DNA of 64,000 nt from Bacteroidota bacterium (GCA_005882315.1 VBAR01000002.1:434001-498000); one strand, 5' to 3'. Shown: positions 16,480 to 25,867, counted from the first letter of the stretch. Notes: generated by a model not told the origin, from the letters alone. Translations and numbers: made by a program.

Positions 16480-17619
16480 ATGGGACTAAATGATAACTTT
16501 TTAAAAATAGAAAAGAAATTTGCCTGGTCTTTTTTGGGCTTTCTTTTGGCAATTATTTTCGGGGTGTTTTCGATTTACACCGTTTATTTTATGGATACAA
16601 ATCCTAAACTAAACTTTGTAATTGAGACAAACACGAAGGTGCTTGACTTAAAAGAAAACGTTAGACGACTTGATATTATATATCAAGGAGAGAATATAAA
16701 AGAAAGCAATAAAAATTTAAGCATTTTTAAGATCAAAATCTTAAACCCTAGCAAAGTTAATATTCTAAACACATTTTATGATATAAAAGACTCGTTGGGT
16801 TTTATTTTGGATAATGCTGAAATTGTCGAACGTCCAGAAATTGTGGAAGCAAGTAATGATTACTTAAGGCACAATCTCTCGTTTTATATGGATAGTATAG
16901 GTCAAATTAAGTTCAGCCCGATAATAATTGAAGGTGGTGAATATTTTGTAATCCGGTTGCTGGCTCTTCATAAACAGAATGAGATTCCAATCTTAAAACC
17001 ATTCGGCAAGATTGCAGGTATAAAAGACTTCAAAATAATTGAATCATATAAAACAACAGAAAAAAAGTCATTTTGGACTGACCTTATTCAAGGAGGATTC
17101 TGGATTCATGTTGTTAGATTCGTAGGATACCTTGTTATCATAATAATAATTGTGTTAACCATTGCAATTCCTTCCTCGTTAATTTCTGACAGCATATCAG
17201 AAAAAAGGAGAAAAAGAAATGTAAAGAGATATAAGACAAAGAAAAATCTACCAGATACGGCAGAAAGGAATTTAATCTATGATATGTATCTTGAATTTGG
17301 ATTGGATTATCTCAACGCTGTTCAGAAGCTGTCTTTCGATGAAAGGCTTTTAAAAGTTCGATTGAGAAATTATTTGAGAAGAAAAGAAAAGCAAAAGGAA
17401 AAGCCAATTGAGTTTAGAAATGAGATTAGAGCAGTGAGGTCGGGGCATATTCAATATGTTTCCGGTATAGGCCAACCATTTGTTTGGCTTGACAGAGACG
17501 GAATAATTTCAAAGTTGCATAAAGAAAAAATTATCCAACTTGAAAATAGTGAGTTGATACTTAACAGACAATTTTTTGGAGATTTAAATGAATTCGTTTC
17601 ATATCTCAAGCTGATATAG
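16480..17619 (+). CDS. Unknown two-helix membrane protein in the defence island
   Basis: The 379-residue protein is not recognised. A membrane helix lies at about 16-38 (WSFLGFLLAIIFGVFSIYTVYF) and a second at about 210-235 (FVGYLVIIIIIVLTIAIP). The intervening 170 residues, rich in strands, should be outside the cytoplasm. The C-terminal 145 residues are basic and helical and should be cytoplasmic (RRKRNVKRYKTKK begins them). Location between Shedu and Hachiman genes makes a defence role possible but unproven. It has no operon partner, although a decayed gene follows by 49 bases. Confidence 0.7.
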   Translation: MGLNDNFLKIEKKFAWSFLGFLLAIIFGVFSIYTVYFMDTNPKLNFVIETNTKVLDLKENVRRLDIIYQGENIKESNKNLSIFKIKILNPSKVNILNTFYDIKDSLGFILDNAEIVERPEIVEASNDYLRHNLSFYMDSIGQIKFSPIIIEGGEYFVIRLLALHKQNEIPILKPFGKIAGIKDFKIIESYKTTEKKSFWTDLIQGGFWIHVVRFVGYLVIIIIIVLTIAIPSSLISDSISEKRRKRNVKRYKTKKNLPDTAERNLIYDMYLEFGLDYLNAVQKLSFDERLLKVRLRNYLRRKEKQKEKPIEFRNEIRAVRSGHIQYVSGIGQPFVWLDRDGIISKLHKEKIIQLENSELILNRQFFGDLNEFVSYLKLI

Positions 17620-17667
17620 ATACTGGTTCACAAATGCAAGGCCCAAAAGTGGCGGAAGATATAGCAA

Positions 17668-18141
17668 TTGGGCATTGTACTTCTCTCTGTTAATATTGGA
17701 AGCTATGAAATAAAAGCAATCATTACTAATATTATTTCAGGAGACAATAACATCATTAACATCAAAGAAACTAAACGATTAAAGCCTGAATATCCCGATG
17801 GTTGTATAGGTGCTGACCCAATTAAGGCCAATTATGTCGGGTATTTAATAGAGAGATATGAAAAGTACAAAGAATAGGAATTAAAGGAGCAAATGAAGTG
17901 GGGGCTCTTTCGGAGACAATAAATGAACAAATATAAGATTGGTGGATCGAGAAAAGTAAATCATATCCCGATTACTAAGTTTCTGGAGGTGGTAGAATAT
18001 ATACAGGAAAAAATTAACGGAAGTAAACTGGGAAAGATAACTTTAAGAAAACATCGTAATTATGAACCTTTTTTGGAGTATGAAACGAATCAAAAAAAAT
18101 CAGGGAAACATATTAACAAAGATGTGATAGACGTTGATTAA
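17668..18141 (+). pseudogene. Decayed gene of unknown function with two in-frame stops
   Basis: One frame runs from about 17668 to 18141 and is broken only by TAG at 17875-17877 and TAA at 17920-17922. Before them it reads PDGCIGADPIKANYVGYLIE, and after them HIPITKFLEVVEYIQEKING, which look like parts of one domain. A TTG opens the frame; no ATG is present upstream. The 3' end overlaps the convergent gene at 18100. No family could be named. Confidence 0.5.
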
Positions 18142-19557
18142 TTGAAACTCTCTTTTATGCTGAGAGACAGCTAAGGTGACATTAGCACGTTGAACCTTTG
18201 TTGAAATTTGAGATTGAAATTTTACCAATGGGTAGTTCCCAAAATCCATTTTACTAATATATTCACAGTATTTCGTCCAAGTTGATGTAAAGCGCTTCGA
18301 CTCACAATAAAATATTATAAACAGCGGACTAACCCCGGTTGTTTCATACCTAAATAGCTTCAGTAGATGTATTTTTAATTTTGAATCATTCTCAACATTT
18401 TCTGGAATTGAAGCTATACGCATAAATTCAATAAGTGAAATGACTTGACCAGTGTTATTCATAAGCACTAAGTCTCTTTCTCCAAGACCCGCACTAGATG
18501 CTGAGCTTGAAGTGCTACTAAAGCCACCGAGGGATTGATCACTGACAATCCATGATCGAGTTACAATTCTTTGTTGTAAAAGGTCTCTTATAATACTGTT
18601 ATATTTATTCTCATCATTCAATGGTCTATGGATGGCCAAGTTGTTCAAAAAAGTCAAGCAACAATCCTGAAAAGATTCAACGAGGAATGACTCATCTTCC
18701 CTGGACAAAAGATTTCGTTGATCATAAATCCATTCATTTACTAATTCGCGGAAGACAATGTAATCTGAATGGGACCATTGCTCAATAATCGGCAGAATTC
18801 GGTATTCAACATGATTTACAAAATTGAGTTTTTCTCCAGTATATCCTTTTAAATGATAATCCAACATAAGCTTCAAATCCTTCCTGGGCCTGTTCTTATG
18901 AAGCTGTGAAGCAAATTCGATATGGTATTTATGAAGCAAATAACTTTTATCACCAAATCCATCTACAACATGGTGTTTTTCTGTTAATGAGAGATAATCC
19001 TTCCAATAATCATCTAAATTTTTCAATTCAAACTCATGCTTTTTAATTTGTGGATCCTGCTGAACTCGGTAATAGCTTGGAATATTATCAGTTTTCAAAT
19101 ATTCCGCATCGAGTTTTTCTAAAGAATCATATACAGAATAATGCGCTTTATTCTGACCGATTGGCTCTGCACCAGTCAAGGTGTCTAGATATTCTTCGGC
19201 AGCCTGAAACATTCCCAGTAAGTACCCAACCTCTTCGAAGTTGATCTTGCTCTCGTCAGATTCCCAACCAGATTGAAATCGGACATAAATTCTGCCAGTC
19301 TCACTTTTAATATCCTCTTGGATCTTACAAAGCCAATTAGCCATATCTTCCTTAGAGAAAAAAGTTAATCTCGCTTCGTTCAATTTACTTTTTAATTTGA
19401 CTACCCCTTCTTCCTTACGAGTTAAACATCTTGCATGAAAATCATTATTTTTCATAATGAGATTGGTAATCGGACTATCAAATAATACAAGTGTGGTGCT
19501 GCTGAATTCTTTTAGTAGGGAAATACCTGAAGGCATATGGAAGAATTTCTTGTCCAT
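18100..19557 (-). CDS. Third gene of the Hachiman operon, PD-(D/E)xK-like C-terminus
   Basis: The 485-residue protein starts 24 bases after hamB, so it is probably co-transcribed. Residues 1-320 are helical and not recognised. Residues 345-440 resemble a restriction-endonuclease-like domain: a serine-rich stretch (346-355), GLGERDLVLMNN (D362), VISLIEFMRI (E377), then LFIIFYCESKRFTSTWTKYCEYI. Residue 379, where a catalytic lysine is expected, is methionine, so activity is uncertain. Hachiman is normally two genes. This protein may be an added effector or regulator, or an independent gene. Confidence 0.7.
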   Translation of the reverse strand: MDKKFFHMPSGISLLKEFSSTTLVLFDSPITNLIMKNNDFHARCLTRKEEGVVKLKSKLNEARLTFFSKEDMANWLCKIQEDIKSETGRIYVRFQSGWESDESKINFEEVGYLLGMFQAAEEYLDTLTGAEPIGQNKAHYSVYDSLEKLDAEYLKTDNIPSYYRVQQDPQIKKHEFELKNLDDYWKDYLSLTEKHHVVDGFGDKSYLLHKYHIEFASQLHKNRPRKDLKLMLDYHLKGYTGEKLNFVNHVEYRILPIIEQWSHSDYIVFRELVNEWIYDQRNLLSREDESFLVESFQDCCLTFLNNLAIHRPLNDENKYNSIIRDLLQQRIVTRSWIVSDQSLGGFSSTSSSASSAGLGERDLVLMNNTGQVISLIEFMRIASIPENVENDSKLKIHLLKLFRYETTGVSPLFIIFYCESKRFTSTWTKYCEYISKMDFGNYPLVKFQSQISTKVQRANVTLAVSQHKREFQLINVYHIFVNMFP

Positions 19558-19581
19558 TTTCAGTTTATTCTTGTTTTAAGA

Positions 19582-22155
19582 TTAGAACAATATCGAAATT
19601 ATCTCATCAAATTCTATATCTTCATGATTAAGCATTATTCTTAACCTTTTTAGATCAATTCCCAGTAATTTATCACCTTCAATGTTAAGCGAAGAACGAT
19701 GTTTTGTAAACAGATAATTGGCAGTATGTCGTGAAAGTCCATAATTCTGCAATGCGATAACAATAGAATTTCGAGTTCCATATTCTAAGAAAGTAGCCCA
19801 ACTCTGACCTGCATTCTCTTCTCCCAATATCTCTACAAGAATAGTATAGTAATTATTGAAATACTTCTCAAAAACGAACCGAAGAATCTGCTCTATATCT
19901 TCAATAATCTCACCAATCAAGAAATTCACATGTCTTTTGTCGTTTTTATTAAAGATTTCCTTTTTTGAAAAATCCCATCCAATCACAATTTCTCTTTTAT
20001 TCTTATCGAAATATTCGATGGATTTACTGATAATTAAATTCAGCGGAGTTCCATTAATCCACTGATTCATTAACATTGCATAGTAAGTAAGCTGGGATTG
20101 ACTTTTAATGTTTCTTTTTTCTTCTGTTTCCCATCGAAATAAATTATACAAGGTGTTAAGCCATTCTTTGCACGACTCAAAGTTAATTTCAGATGGAAGT
20201 TTAATACGAGAATTGCCGGCATTCGCTTTGACGTATTGATAAACCGAGTTCTGGATAGCAACTTTAACAGACTGGTTTGCGCTCAAAACAGTACTGGGGA
20301 CTTCAATATTTCTAGTTTTTTCCTTAGCAAGATTTATAATTTGTTCTTTATTTTCAGAAATTAATTTCTTTATAATATCACTTTGATAATTTGTTCGCTG
20401 AATTTCCAACGTATCAATAGATATAACGTTTGCGATATATTCCAATATTTCTCTAAATGATTCGGTCTTGAACTTAATATCAGGCGTCTGATTAATTATT
20501 TGTTCAATCTTCTTTAACTGTTTATCGATATGATTTTCAATGGAAGGGGTTAATGTGATGTCCTGATTCCTGTTCAATAAATTAATCTTCTCCCAATCCT
20601 TGGATGTCTCTCTGATACAAAAGATATTTCCAGAAAGCTCATATTTTAATCTCCCTGCCCGACCAGCAAGATTCCAAAAATCAATCGGCTGAAGAGGGTT
20701 TCTTCCATTTTTATCATTAAGGATGAATACATTTTTAGCGGGGAGATTTACTCCTTCAAGCAGGGTTGATGTACAGAAAACATAATGAATTTCAGACTCT
20801 TTGAATAACGCTTCAACTTTATTGCGAATAAGCTGGGGAAGATTGCCAAAATGATATGCAATACCTTTCTGGAGAAAATCGGCTAGATAATAATCCTTAT
20901 GAATATAGCTTTTAATCTGCCTGATTGCCTTCTTGACATTGTTGGAAACTTCGACATTAGTATCTTCTAATTGCAAGAATAGTTCTAATGATTTATCAAC
21001 AGCCTTGAATCTTGAGCTGCAATAAACAATATTGTTTTCTGAATGTCCTATAAATACCAATAATTCCGATAAAGAATTACTATTTAAAAGTGTTTTGGGA
21101 CTAAATTCGTAATTCTCTTCGTCTGTATAATGAACCGCTTTCTTTGTAGTAAGATCCAAAAAAAATAAGTTCTGGGAAACAGGAGATTCTATCGTTCTAA
21201 AAGCCTTTGTATCATCTTTTTTAAAAAGTCTCAGAAAAACTTCAGGATTTGCCACATTTGGTGATGCAAAATACAAATTTAGAGAAGTGTTAATTCTAAG
21301 AGTTTTGGAAATAGCATTGTATGCTGTAATTGCCCGTGAATCGTTCTCGGTCGCTAACTTATGTGCCTCGTCAACAAATAAGTATCCTATCAAAGGATTG
21401 TTCTTATTTGATAAATAGCTAATCAATCTTTCCGGAGTCAGTACCATCAAATATCTAACCTGGTTATTTGAGAGCATATCGCCAATGTTGGAGTTGGTAA
21501 TGACTTTATATTTATAATGCTCCAATAAGTCTTTTAATTCTCTATTCAGATCCAACGAGAATTGACTAATGAGTGCTCTCGTGGGAACTAATATTGCGAT
21601 ATTCTCAGGCGGAGAATTGCTGATGGCTTTTCGAATGAATGATTTGATAATAAATGATTTTCCCATTGAGGTCGGTCCAGAAAAACTAAAGAATTTTGAT
21701 TCACTAATTCGTTGATACAATTCAAACTGGGAATCTGTGAAAATCAGATTAGAAGTGTCGGGAACTGCCTGAATGAATTCTTTTACCGTTTTCTCGACCG
21801 CTCTTTCATACGGTAAAACCGCATTGTTATCATTTTTATTTTTCAAGTAATCTATGCCGGGAAAATTGCCAAGTTTTGCTAAGACGGAATGTGAAAAAGT
21901 TTTATAGTAGGGATCTGTGGAATATGCAGGATTTAAAAGAGTAATAATTGTATACGCTTTATTCCGGGGAATTGAACTTTTAGAATTAGATAATATGTCA
22001 GAAAATCTTAAAATGTCGTTTAATTCCTTAGGAGAAAGATAGGGAGTGCTTCCGTTTTCTTTAAATATCATACCTGCCAAAAGTTTATTTGCTTTTAGGA
22101 ACAACTGATTAAAATACTGATCAGCTAATACTTCATTTGAAAGCCGTTCAATCAT
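19582..22155 (-). CDS. hamB: Hachiman helicase HamB
   Basis: The 857-residue superfamily 2, Ski2-like helicase has GPTSMGKS (160-167, Walker A), VPTRALI (190-196), DEAH (262-265), CTSTLLEGVNLPAKN (motif V) and NLAGRAGRLK (motif VI, about 505). The C-terminal 330 residues are helical. Its start overlaps the hamA stop (ATGA), giving translational coupling. HamB holds the HamA nuclease in check until it meets damaged or unusual DNA during phage infection, according to published work on the family. The full motif set is intact. Confidence 0.9.
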   Translation of the reverse strand: MIERLSNEVLADQYFNQLFLKANKLLAGMIFKENGSTPYLSPKELNDILRFSDILSNSKSSIPRNKAYTIITLLNPAYSTDPYYKTFSHSVLAKLGNFPGIDYLKNKNDNNAVLPYERAVEKTVKEFIQAVPDTSNLIFTDSQFELYQRISESKFFSFSGPTSMGKSFIIKSFIRKAISNSPPENIAILVPTRALISQFSLDLNRELKDLLEHYKYKVITNSNIGDMLSNNQVRYLMVLTPERLISYLSNKNNPLIGYLFVDEAHKLATENDSRAITAYNAISKTLRINTSLNLYFASPNVANPEVFLRLFKKDDTKAFRTIESPVSQNLFFLDLTTKKAVHYTDEENYEFSPKTLLNSNSLSELLVFIGHSENNIVYCSSRFKAVDKSLELFLQLEDTNVEVSNNVKKAIRQIKSYIHKDYYLADFLQKGIAYHFGNLPQLIRNKVEALFKESEIHYVFCTSTLLEGVNLPAKNVFILNDKNGRNPLQPIDFWNLAGRAGRLKYELSGNIFCIRETSKDWEKINLLNRNQDITLTPSIENHIDKQLKKIEQIINQTPDIKFKTESFREILEYIANVISIDTLEIQRTNYQSDIIKKLISENKEQIINLAKEKTRNIEVPSTVLSANQSVKVAIQNSVYQYVKANAGNSRIKLPSEINFESCKEWLNTLYNLFRWETEEKRNIKSQSQLTYYAMLMNQWINGTPLNLIISKSIEYFDKNKREIVIGWDFSKKEIFNKNDKRHVNFLIGEIIEDIEQILRFVFEKYFNNYYTILVEILGEENAGQSWATFLEYGTRNSIVIALQNYGLSRHTANYLFTKHRSSLNIEGDKLLGIDLKRLRIMLNHEDIEFDEIISILF

Positions 22156-23177
22156 AATACTGGATGAGTAATTTCTTTAATTATTTTCTTTCTTGTCTCA
22201 TCAATTTTCATAAATGGGAAAACATATACATAAAAAGTATGGTTGAAAAGTTTATATTCAGAAATTTTTTCCCTTATGTGCTCCTGTTTTTTTTCTACTT
22301 CCTCCTTAATGCGCTTCCTTATAAGTATTCTAAAATCATCGTTTTTCATTTTTAACTCTTCCTCACTCGGATTAATATCAAAGCCAGCAAAAATGGCAAA
22401 TGCATTATCCTTTACTACACTGTTACTACCATTCGCTTTAGGAAAAACAATTGATTTCACAAATTGGTACATGTCTTCATCCAATGACTCCTTACATAAT
22501 TGGGAGTCAAGTAAAGACATCTCATGATAAATATTGTCCTTATCACGGGTAATAAAATCGTGTATTGATTTAAACGCGTTTGAAAGAGATGCTGTCAAAG
22601 AAGCATCGAGCTTCGATTCTCCAAAGATGATCTGAAATCGTTTTAGGCCGAGCTGTAACAAGTGTATTCCATCGGAACCTTTTACATAATCATTACGAGC
22701 AGTCTTAATTTCAAGTTTAGTAAGAATTTTCGGTGCTTTGAGATGAGATTCTAGAAAACAATACAAAAGTACTTCGCCAGCTTCGCCATCATTAATGCTA
22801 TAATCTCTAAATTTATTCAATGCAAGCTTATTCAATTCACCATATCTTTCGTCTTTTACAAAATCGGTAAATTGCTTCTTTGAAAGAGAATAGGTAATAA
22901 CCGCATTGGATAACTTTTTGATCAGCTCATCATAAGTAAATTGATTGTTTTCAATCCGTAGTATACGAAGGTTTAATCTGGAATTTGTTTGCTCAATTTC
23001 ACATTCCAATTCATTGTAAAACAAATCAAGGAAACTTTCTTTTATGCTTGTGGCTAACTGCATTTTTTCTTCAACTTTGGTGGATAAATCAACTTCCAAA
23101 TTATTAAATTTTTCATTCTTAATAAAGATTATGCAGCAAATCATTAAATAGACTAGTGTAAAAGGCGGGTAAATCAT
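22152..23177 (-). CDS. hamA: Hachiman nuclease HamA (DUF1837)
   Basis: The 341-residue protein carries DUF1837 hallmarks: GEAGEVLLYCFLE (E135), KTARNDYVKGSDGIHLL (D169) and FQIIFGESKL (E187, K189), forming a PD-(D/E)xK active site. All catalytic positions are present. The N-terminal 40 residues as given are hydrophobic and atypical, so ATG codons at residues 12 or 39 are possible starts. It is the first gene of the operon with hamB and the 485-residue protein. A palindrome 13 bases upstream may regulate it. Confidence 0.88.
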   Translation of the reverse strand: MIYPPFTLVYLMICCIIFIKNEKFNNLEVDLSTKVEEKMQLATSIKESFLDLFYNELECEIEQTNSRLNLRILRIENNQFTYDELIKKLSNAVITYSLSKKQFTDFVKDERYGELNKLALNKFRDYSINDGEAGEVLLYCFLESHLKAPKILTKLEIKTARNDYVKGSDGIHLLQLGLKRFQIIFGESKLDASLTASLSNAFKSIHDFITRDKDNIYHEMSLLDSQLCKESLDEDMYQFVKSIVFPKANGSNSVVKDNAFAIFAGFDINPSEEELKMKNDDFRILIRKRIKEEVEKKQEHIREKISEYKLFNHTFYVYVFPFMKIDETRKKIIKEITHPVL

Positions 23178-23189
23178 TTAGCGTATTTA

Positions 23190-23206
23190 TACTAATGAAA
23201 TTAGTA
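23190..23206. promoter_or_regulatory. Palindrome in front of hamA
   Basis: TACTAAT, GAA, ATTAGTA is a perfect 7-base inverted repeat 13 bases upstream of the annotated hamA start. It could be an operator or an RNA hairpin at the 5' end. Confidence 0.45.
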
Positions 23207-23284
23207 ATTATTTGCTAACTTAATCAGACTTATTTAGGTTTTTTGTTTTTTGAAGAAAAAATGAAAGGGTTATTATAGTAAATC

Positions 23285-23463
23285 TGCAAGCTTCGGAATT
23301 TTATTATTGCATTGTATACCCTGTTATAATATACTTCGACATAGAAGCCTTCGACCTGGTACAATAAAATATTATGCGGCCCGCCTTCTCTTTCCCCAAT
23401 GTGAACACCGCTCCAAACTGCTTCGGCTTATTTTGTCTTGTCGAGCATATTAAATTGATACAT
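23285..23463 (-). pseudogene. Broken copy of the small protein at 42899-43144
   Basis: From ATG 23463 it reads MYQFNMLDKTK, then TAA at 23428-23430 where the intact copy has glutamine, then AEAVWSGVHIGEREGGPHN and FYVEVYY. After KFRS the C-terminus is lost. One nonsense change plus a truncation makes it inactive. Confidence 0.7.
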
Positions 23464-23521
23464 GTTCATACTTTCGCAAAATATAGAAAAAATGAAATCA
23501 GTATTGTCGTGGTTTCACGAC
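23464..23521 (-). repeat. 58-nt leader element, copy C
   Basis: It ends in the hairpin GTCGTG-GTTT-CACGAC (23506-23521). Its other end abuts the start of the broken small gene. The distance from proximal box to hairpin end is 58 bases, as in the copies at 43139-43196 and 43525-43582. Confidence 0.55.
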
Positions 23522-24008
23522 TTGCTTCTTTTAAACATGCTCAATATCTTTAATGTCAGAGCATTTAAGCGATATGAAAAAGTTATCTGCTAGTGTACCA
23601 AATACTCTCAATATATTAAGATGGCTAAAAAGGATATTAAAACAAATTTGTTGGATTAATCAGAAATCAAGGTTAAGTTGCCTGGTGAGTACTTGAAGAG
23701 GGTGAGTAATTGAAGATGTTATTGAATATTATAAGCAACGATGGATACACTGAAAAAATGAACCTTTACGATTTATTTTGCGGCCAAGGAATATGTGATA
23801 GTTGATCCGTATTACTACTCTCAGAAGTCAGGTAGTAGCCGCGATATTTCCCAATTCCACTTATAATATCTTGACCGCATAATATTGTAAACATATATTC
23901 TGATAACGGTTATCGATTGATTCTGGCATTAAACTGAAGTCAAATCCCTGTTTATCAACAGTTGTGGCCTTTATGCCGCTTCTCGAGTTCGCCGTCAATA
24001 AAATGTTC

Positions 24009-24038
24009 ACAAAATTCAACTAATTAGTTGAATTTTGT
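24009..24038. promoter_or_regulatory. Perfect 30-bp palindrome, toxin-antitoxin operator
   Basis: The half ACAAAATTCAACTAA is exactly mirrored about the centre between 24023 and 24024. It lies just upstream of the toxin gene. The antitoxin has an HTH domain, so autoregulation of the operon through this site is very likely. Confidence 0.8.
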
Positions 24039-24057
24039 CATGAAATTTGCTATTTTT

Positions 24058-24411
24058 ATGTCAACTTCAAGAGTGGAGATATCGCAGTTCTTGCAGGATT
24101 TTCAAGCCAAATTATCAATTTGGGGAATTATTTATCGTGACGATAGAAATAAGAATCTGCAATCGCTTTTGACGCTTGATATATTACCTGCCAGGAGAAC
24201 AGAACTACTTAAAACTATAACTGTTGAAGATTTTGTCGAAGGTCCGCTACGAGAAAACCTTTATGGAGGAGCAGATATGTGGGTATTTGGAAAGACAATT
24301 AGACAACATGAAGTTTATATTAAAATTACATTGGGCTTTGCCGGAAGACAGGTCATCTGCATATCTTTTCACATCGCTGAAAGGCCTTTACTTTATCCTT
24401 TAAAATCGTGA
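24058..24411 (+). CDS. MqsR-family-like toxin
   Basis: ATG 24058 (MSTSRVEISQFLQDFQAKL) fits the usual family start; ATG 24040 is an alternative, and a TTG at 24028 lies inside the palindrome. The 117-residue protein has IIYRDDRNKNLQSLL, VEDFVEGPLRENL, ADMWVFGKTIRQHEVYIKI and ICISFHIAE, a pattern of Bacteroidota toxins annotated as MqsR-like mRNA endoribonucleases. It precedes a large HTH-Panacea antitoxin by two bases. In E. coli MqsR cuts at GCU sites; specificity here is not known. Confidence 0.8.
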   Translation: MSTSRVEISQFLQDFQAKLSIWGIIYRDDRNKNLQSLLTLDILPARRTELLKTITVEDFVEGPLRENLYGGADMWVFGKTIRQHEVYIKITLGFAGRQVICISFHIAERPLLYPLKS

Positions 24412-24413
24412 AC

Positions 24414-25415
24414 ATGAAAAGTCCATTTACAGGCGGAACCGTGCAATTGAAAAAGAAGATCGAAGGCTTCGATTACCGTAAAGAAAGTTTTGATATCGTT
24501 TACCATTATTACCTGTGTAATGATACCAATGAACAATTTACCACTGAAGAACTGGACAACCTGAACATAACACAGGTGCATAACCAGTACCGGTCCAAGT
24601 ACGGAATTCCTTTCGCTGATGAAATAAAGGCAATCCGACACAAATACAACCTGAGTGCTGCAAAGATGAGTGAGGTGCTTGGGTTTGGCGCGAATGTTTA
24701 CCGCCATTATGAAGCAGGTGAAGTGCCAACTGTCGCCAACGGTAGATTGATCAAACTCGCCGAGGATCCCCACGAGTTCAGGACCCTTGTTCATTTAAAC
24801 CGCCAATCCTGGGAAGAAAAAGAATATGACCGGGTGATCAAGAAATTGCAGGAGTTTTTTGATAGTTACAATAAGGGAAGAGAATATTATGAACAGAGAC
24901 TAATTGGCTGTAATGTACCTAACGTTTACAATGGGTTTCGAAAACCCAGACTTGACAAGATATCAGCCATGGTAAATTTCTTCGCCCATCACAACCAGCC
25001 TTTTTTAACGGCACTGAATAAACTGATGTTTTACGCAGACTTTGCGCATTATAAAAAGCATGGGTTTGCGATCAGCGGAACCTGTTACCTCGCTTTTGAA
25101 AGGGGCCCGGTTCCTGATAATTACGGTGCTATTTATAATGAAGTCATTCATCGGGGCTTTGCCTTTGTAACCGAAGTTGATTTTAAGGATTATGTGGGAG
25201 AAAAATTTGTTGCGCCTAAGCTTAAGTTCACCGAAGAGGATGAGTTGTTTTCTGAAAGTGAGATGGATATGATGAAAAAAGTTTCGGATGCATTTAAAGG
25301 AATGAATACAAGACAGATCGTTGACGTAAGTCACCGTGAGTCGGGGTGGCAGCAAAATGTCAATGATAGTAACCATATCAATTTTATGTATGGCTTTGAT
25401 ATCAAACACCTTTAA
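24414..25415 (+). CDS. Antitoxin with HTH and Panacea/SocA (DUF4065) domain
   Basis: ATG 24414 (MKSPFTGG) is used; a GTG at 24408 is possible. The 333-residue protein begins like an MqsA-type antitoxin whose zinc-binding cysteines are gone. An XRE-type HTH spans about 68-115 (IKAIRHKYNLSAAKMSEVLGF). The C-terminal Panacea domain, about 180-290, shows KLMFYADFAHYKKHG and ISGTCYLAFERGPVP. Panacea domains pair with many unrelated toxins, which they neutralise directly. The HTH probably binds the 30-bp palindrome. Confidence 0.87.
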   Translation: MKSPFTGGTVQLKKKIEGFDYRKESFDIVYHYYLCNDTNEQFTTEELDNLNITQVHNQYRSKYGIPFADEIKAIRHKYNLSAAKMSEVLGFGANVYRHYEAGEVPTVANGRLIKLAEDPHEFRTLVHLNRQSWEEKEYDRVIKKLQEFFDSYNKGREYYEQRLIGCNVPNVYNGFRKPRLDKISAMVNFFAHHNQPFLTALNKLMFYADFAHYKKHGFAISGTCYLAFERGPVPDNYGAIYNEVIHRGFAFVTEVDFKDYVGEKFVAPKLKFTEEDELFSESEMDMMKKVSDAFKGMNTRQIVDVSHRESGWQQNVNDSNHINFMYGFDIKHL

Positions 25416-25456
25416 AAGGGAAAGTGAGTATAATTAAACAATCTGACAAATAAATT

Positions 25457-25867
25457 ATGTATATCAACATTGCATTACTCGAGGAGTATTTTAAAAAGAA
25501 CAAGATGGTTATCAATACAAATATTGATATTGATTCTGATGACGCTTGTTTAAAATTTGTGAAGGGAGAAGACCGGGATGGAAGCAGAGTTGAGTTTTTG
25601 TATTACACCGAAATAAGGGAAATTCTGGAAGTGAATAATATTTTAGGCGACAATGGATTATTGATTCAAGAAAGAAATGCTTTAAGAGGGGACATAAAAA
25701 ATAAAATTGGAGTTCGGAACAACAGAGAAGAAAAAATGGAATCGTTAGTTTATGATACTTTAGCTAAGTATATCATACAAATGTTTTATGCAGGAACAGA
25801 GCAAATTATTTTTCCTTCATTAAGGCCGTTAGCAAGACACAAAGATCTTTATTTTAAAACAGCCTAG
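25457..25867 (+). CDS. Unknown 136-residue protein
   Basis: The protein is not recognised. It is predicted soluble with no signal peptide. It begins MYINIALLEEYFKKN and has an acidic NIDIDSDDACLKF stretch. A C-terminal helix (ESLVYDTLAKYIIQMFYAG) follows. It lies 41 bases after the antitoxin gene in the same direction, so it could be read through from the toxin-antitoxin promoter. Coding composition looks sound. Confidence 0.65.
   Translation: MYINIALLEEYFKKNKMVINTNIDIDSDDACLKFVKGEDRDGSRVEFLYYTEIREILEVNNILGDNGLLIQERNALRGDIKNKIGVRNNREEKMESLVYDTLAKYIIQMFYAGTEQIIFPSLRPLARHKDLYFKTA

Larger units (their letters stand above)
23207..24008. other. Gap holding a small-gene relic and leader hairpin
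   Basis: It contains the broken small-protein copy at 23285-23463 and its leader hairpin at 23506-23521. At 23807-23818 the core CCGTATTACTAC of the shared operator recurs, but the second half-site is lost. No intact gene is seen. Confidence 0.5.

Noticed and set aside
24393-24794. 133-codon frame on the minus strand
   Set aside because: It lies antisense to the well-supported antitoxin gene.
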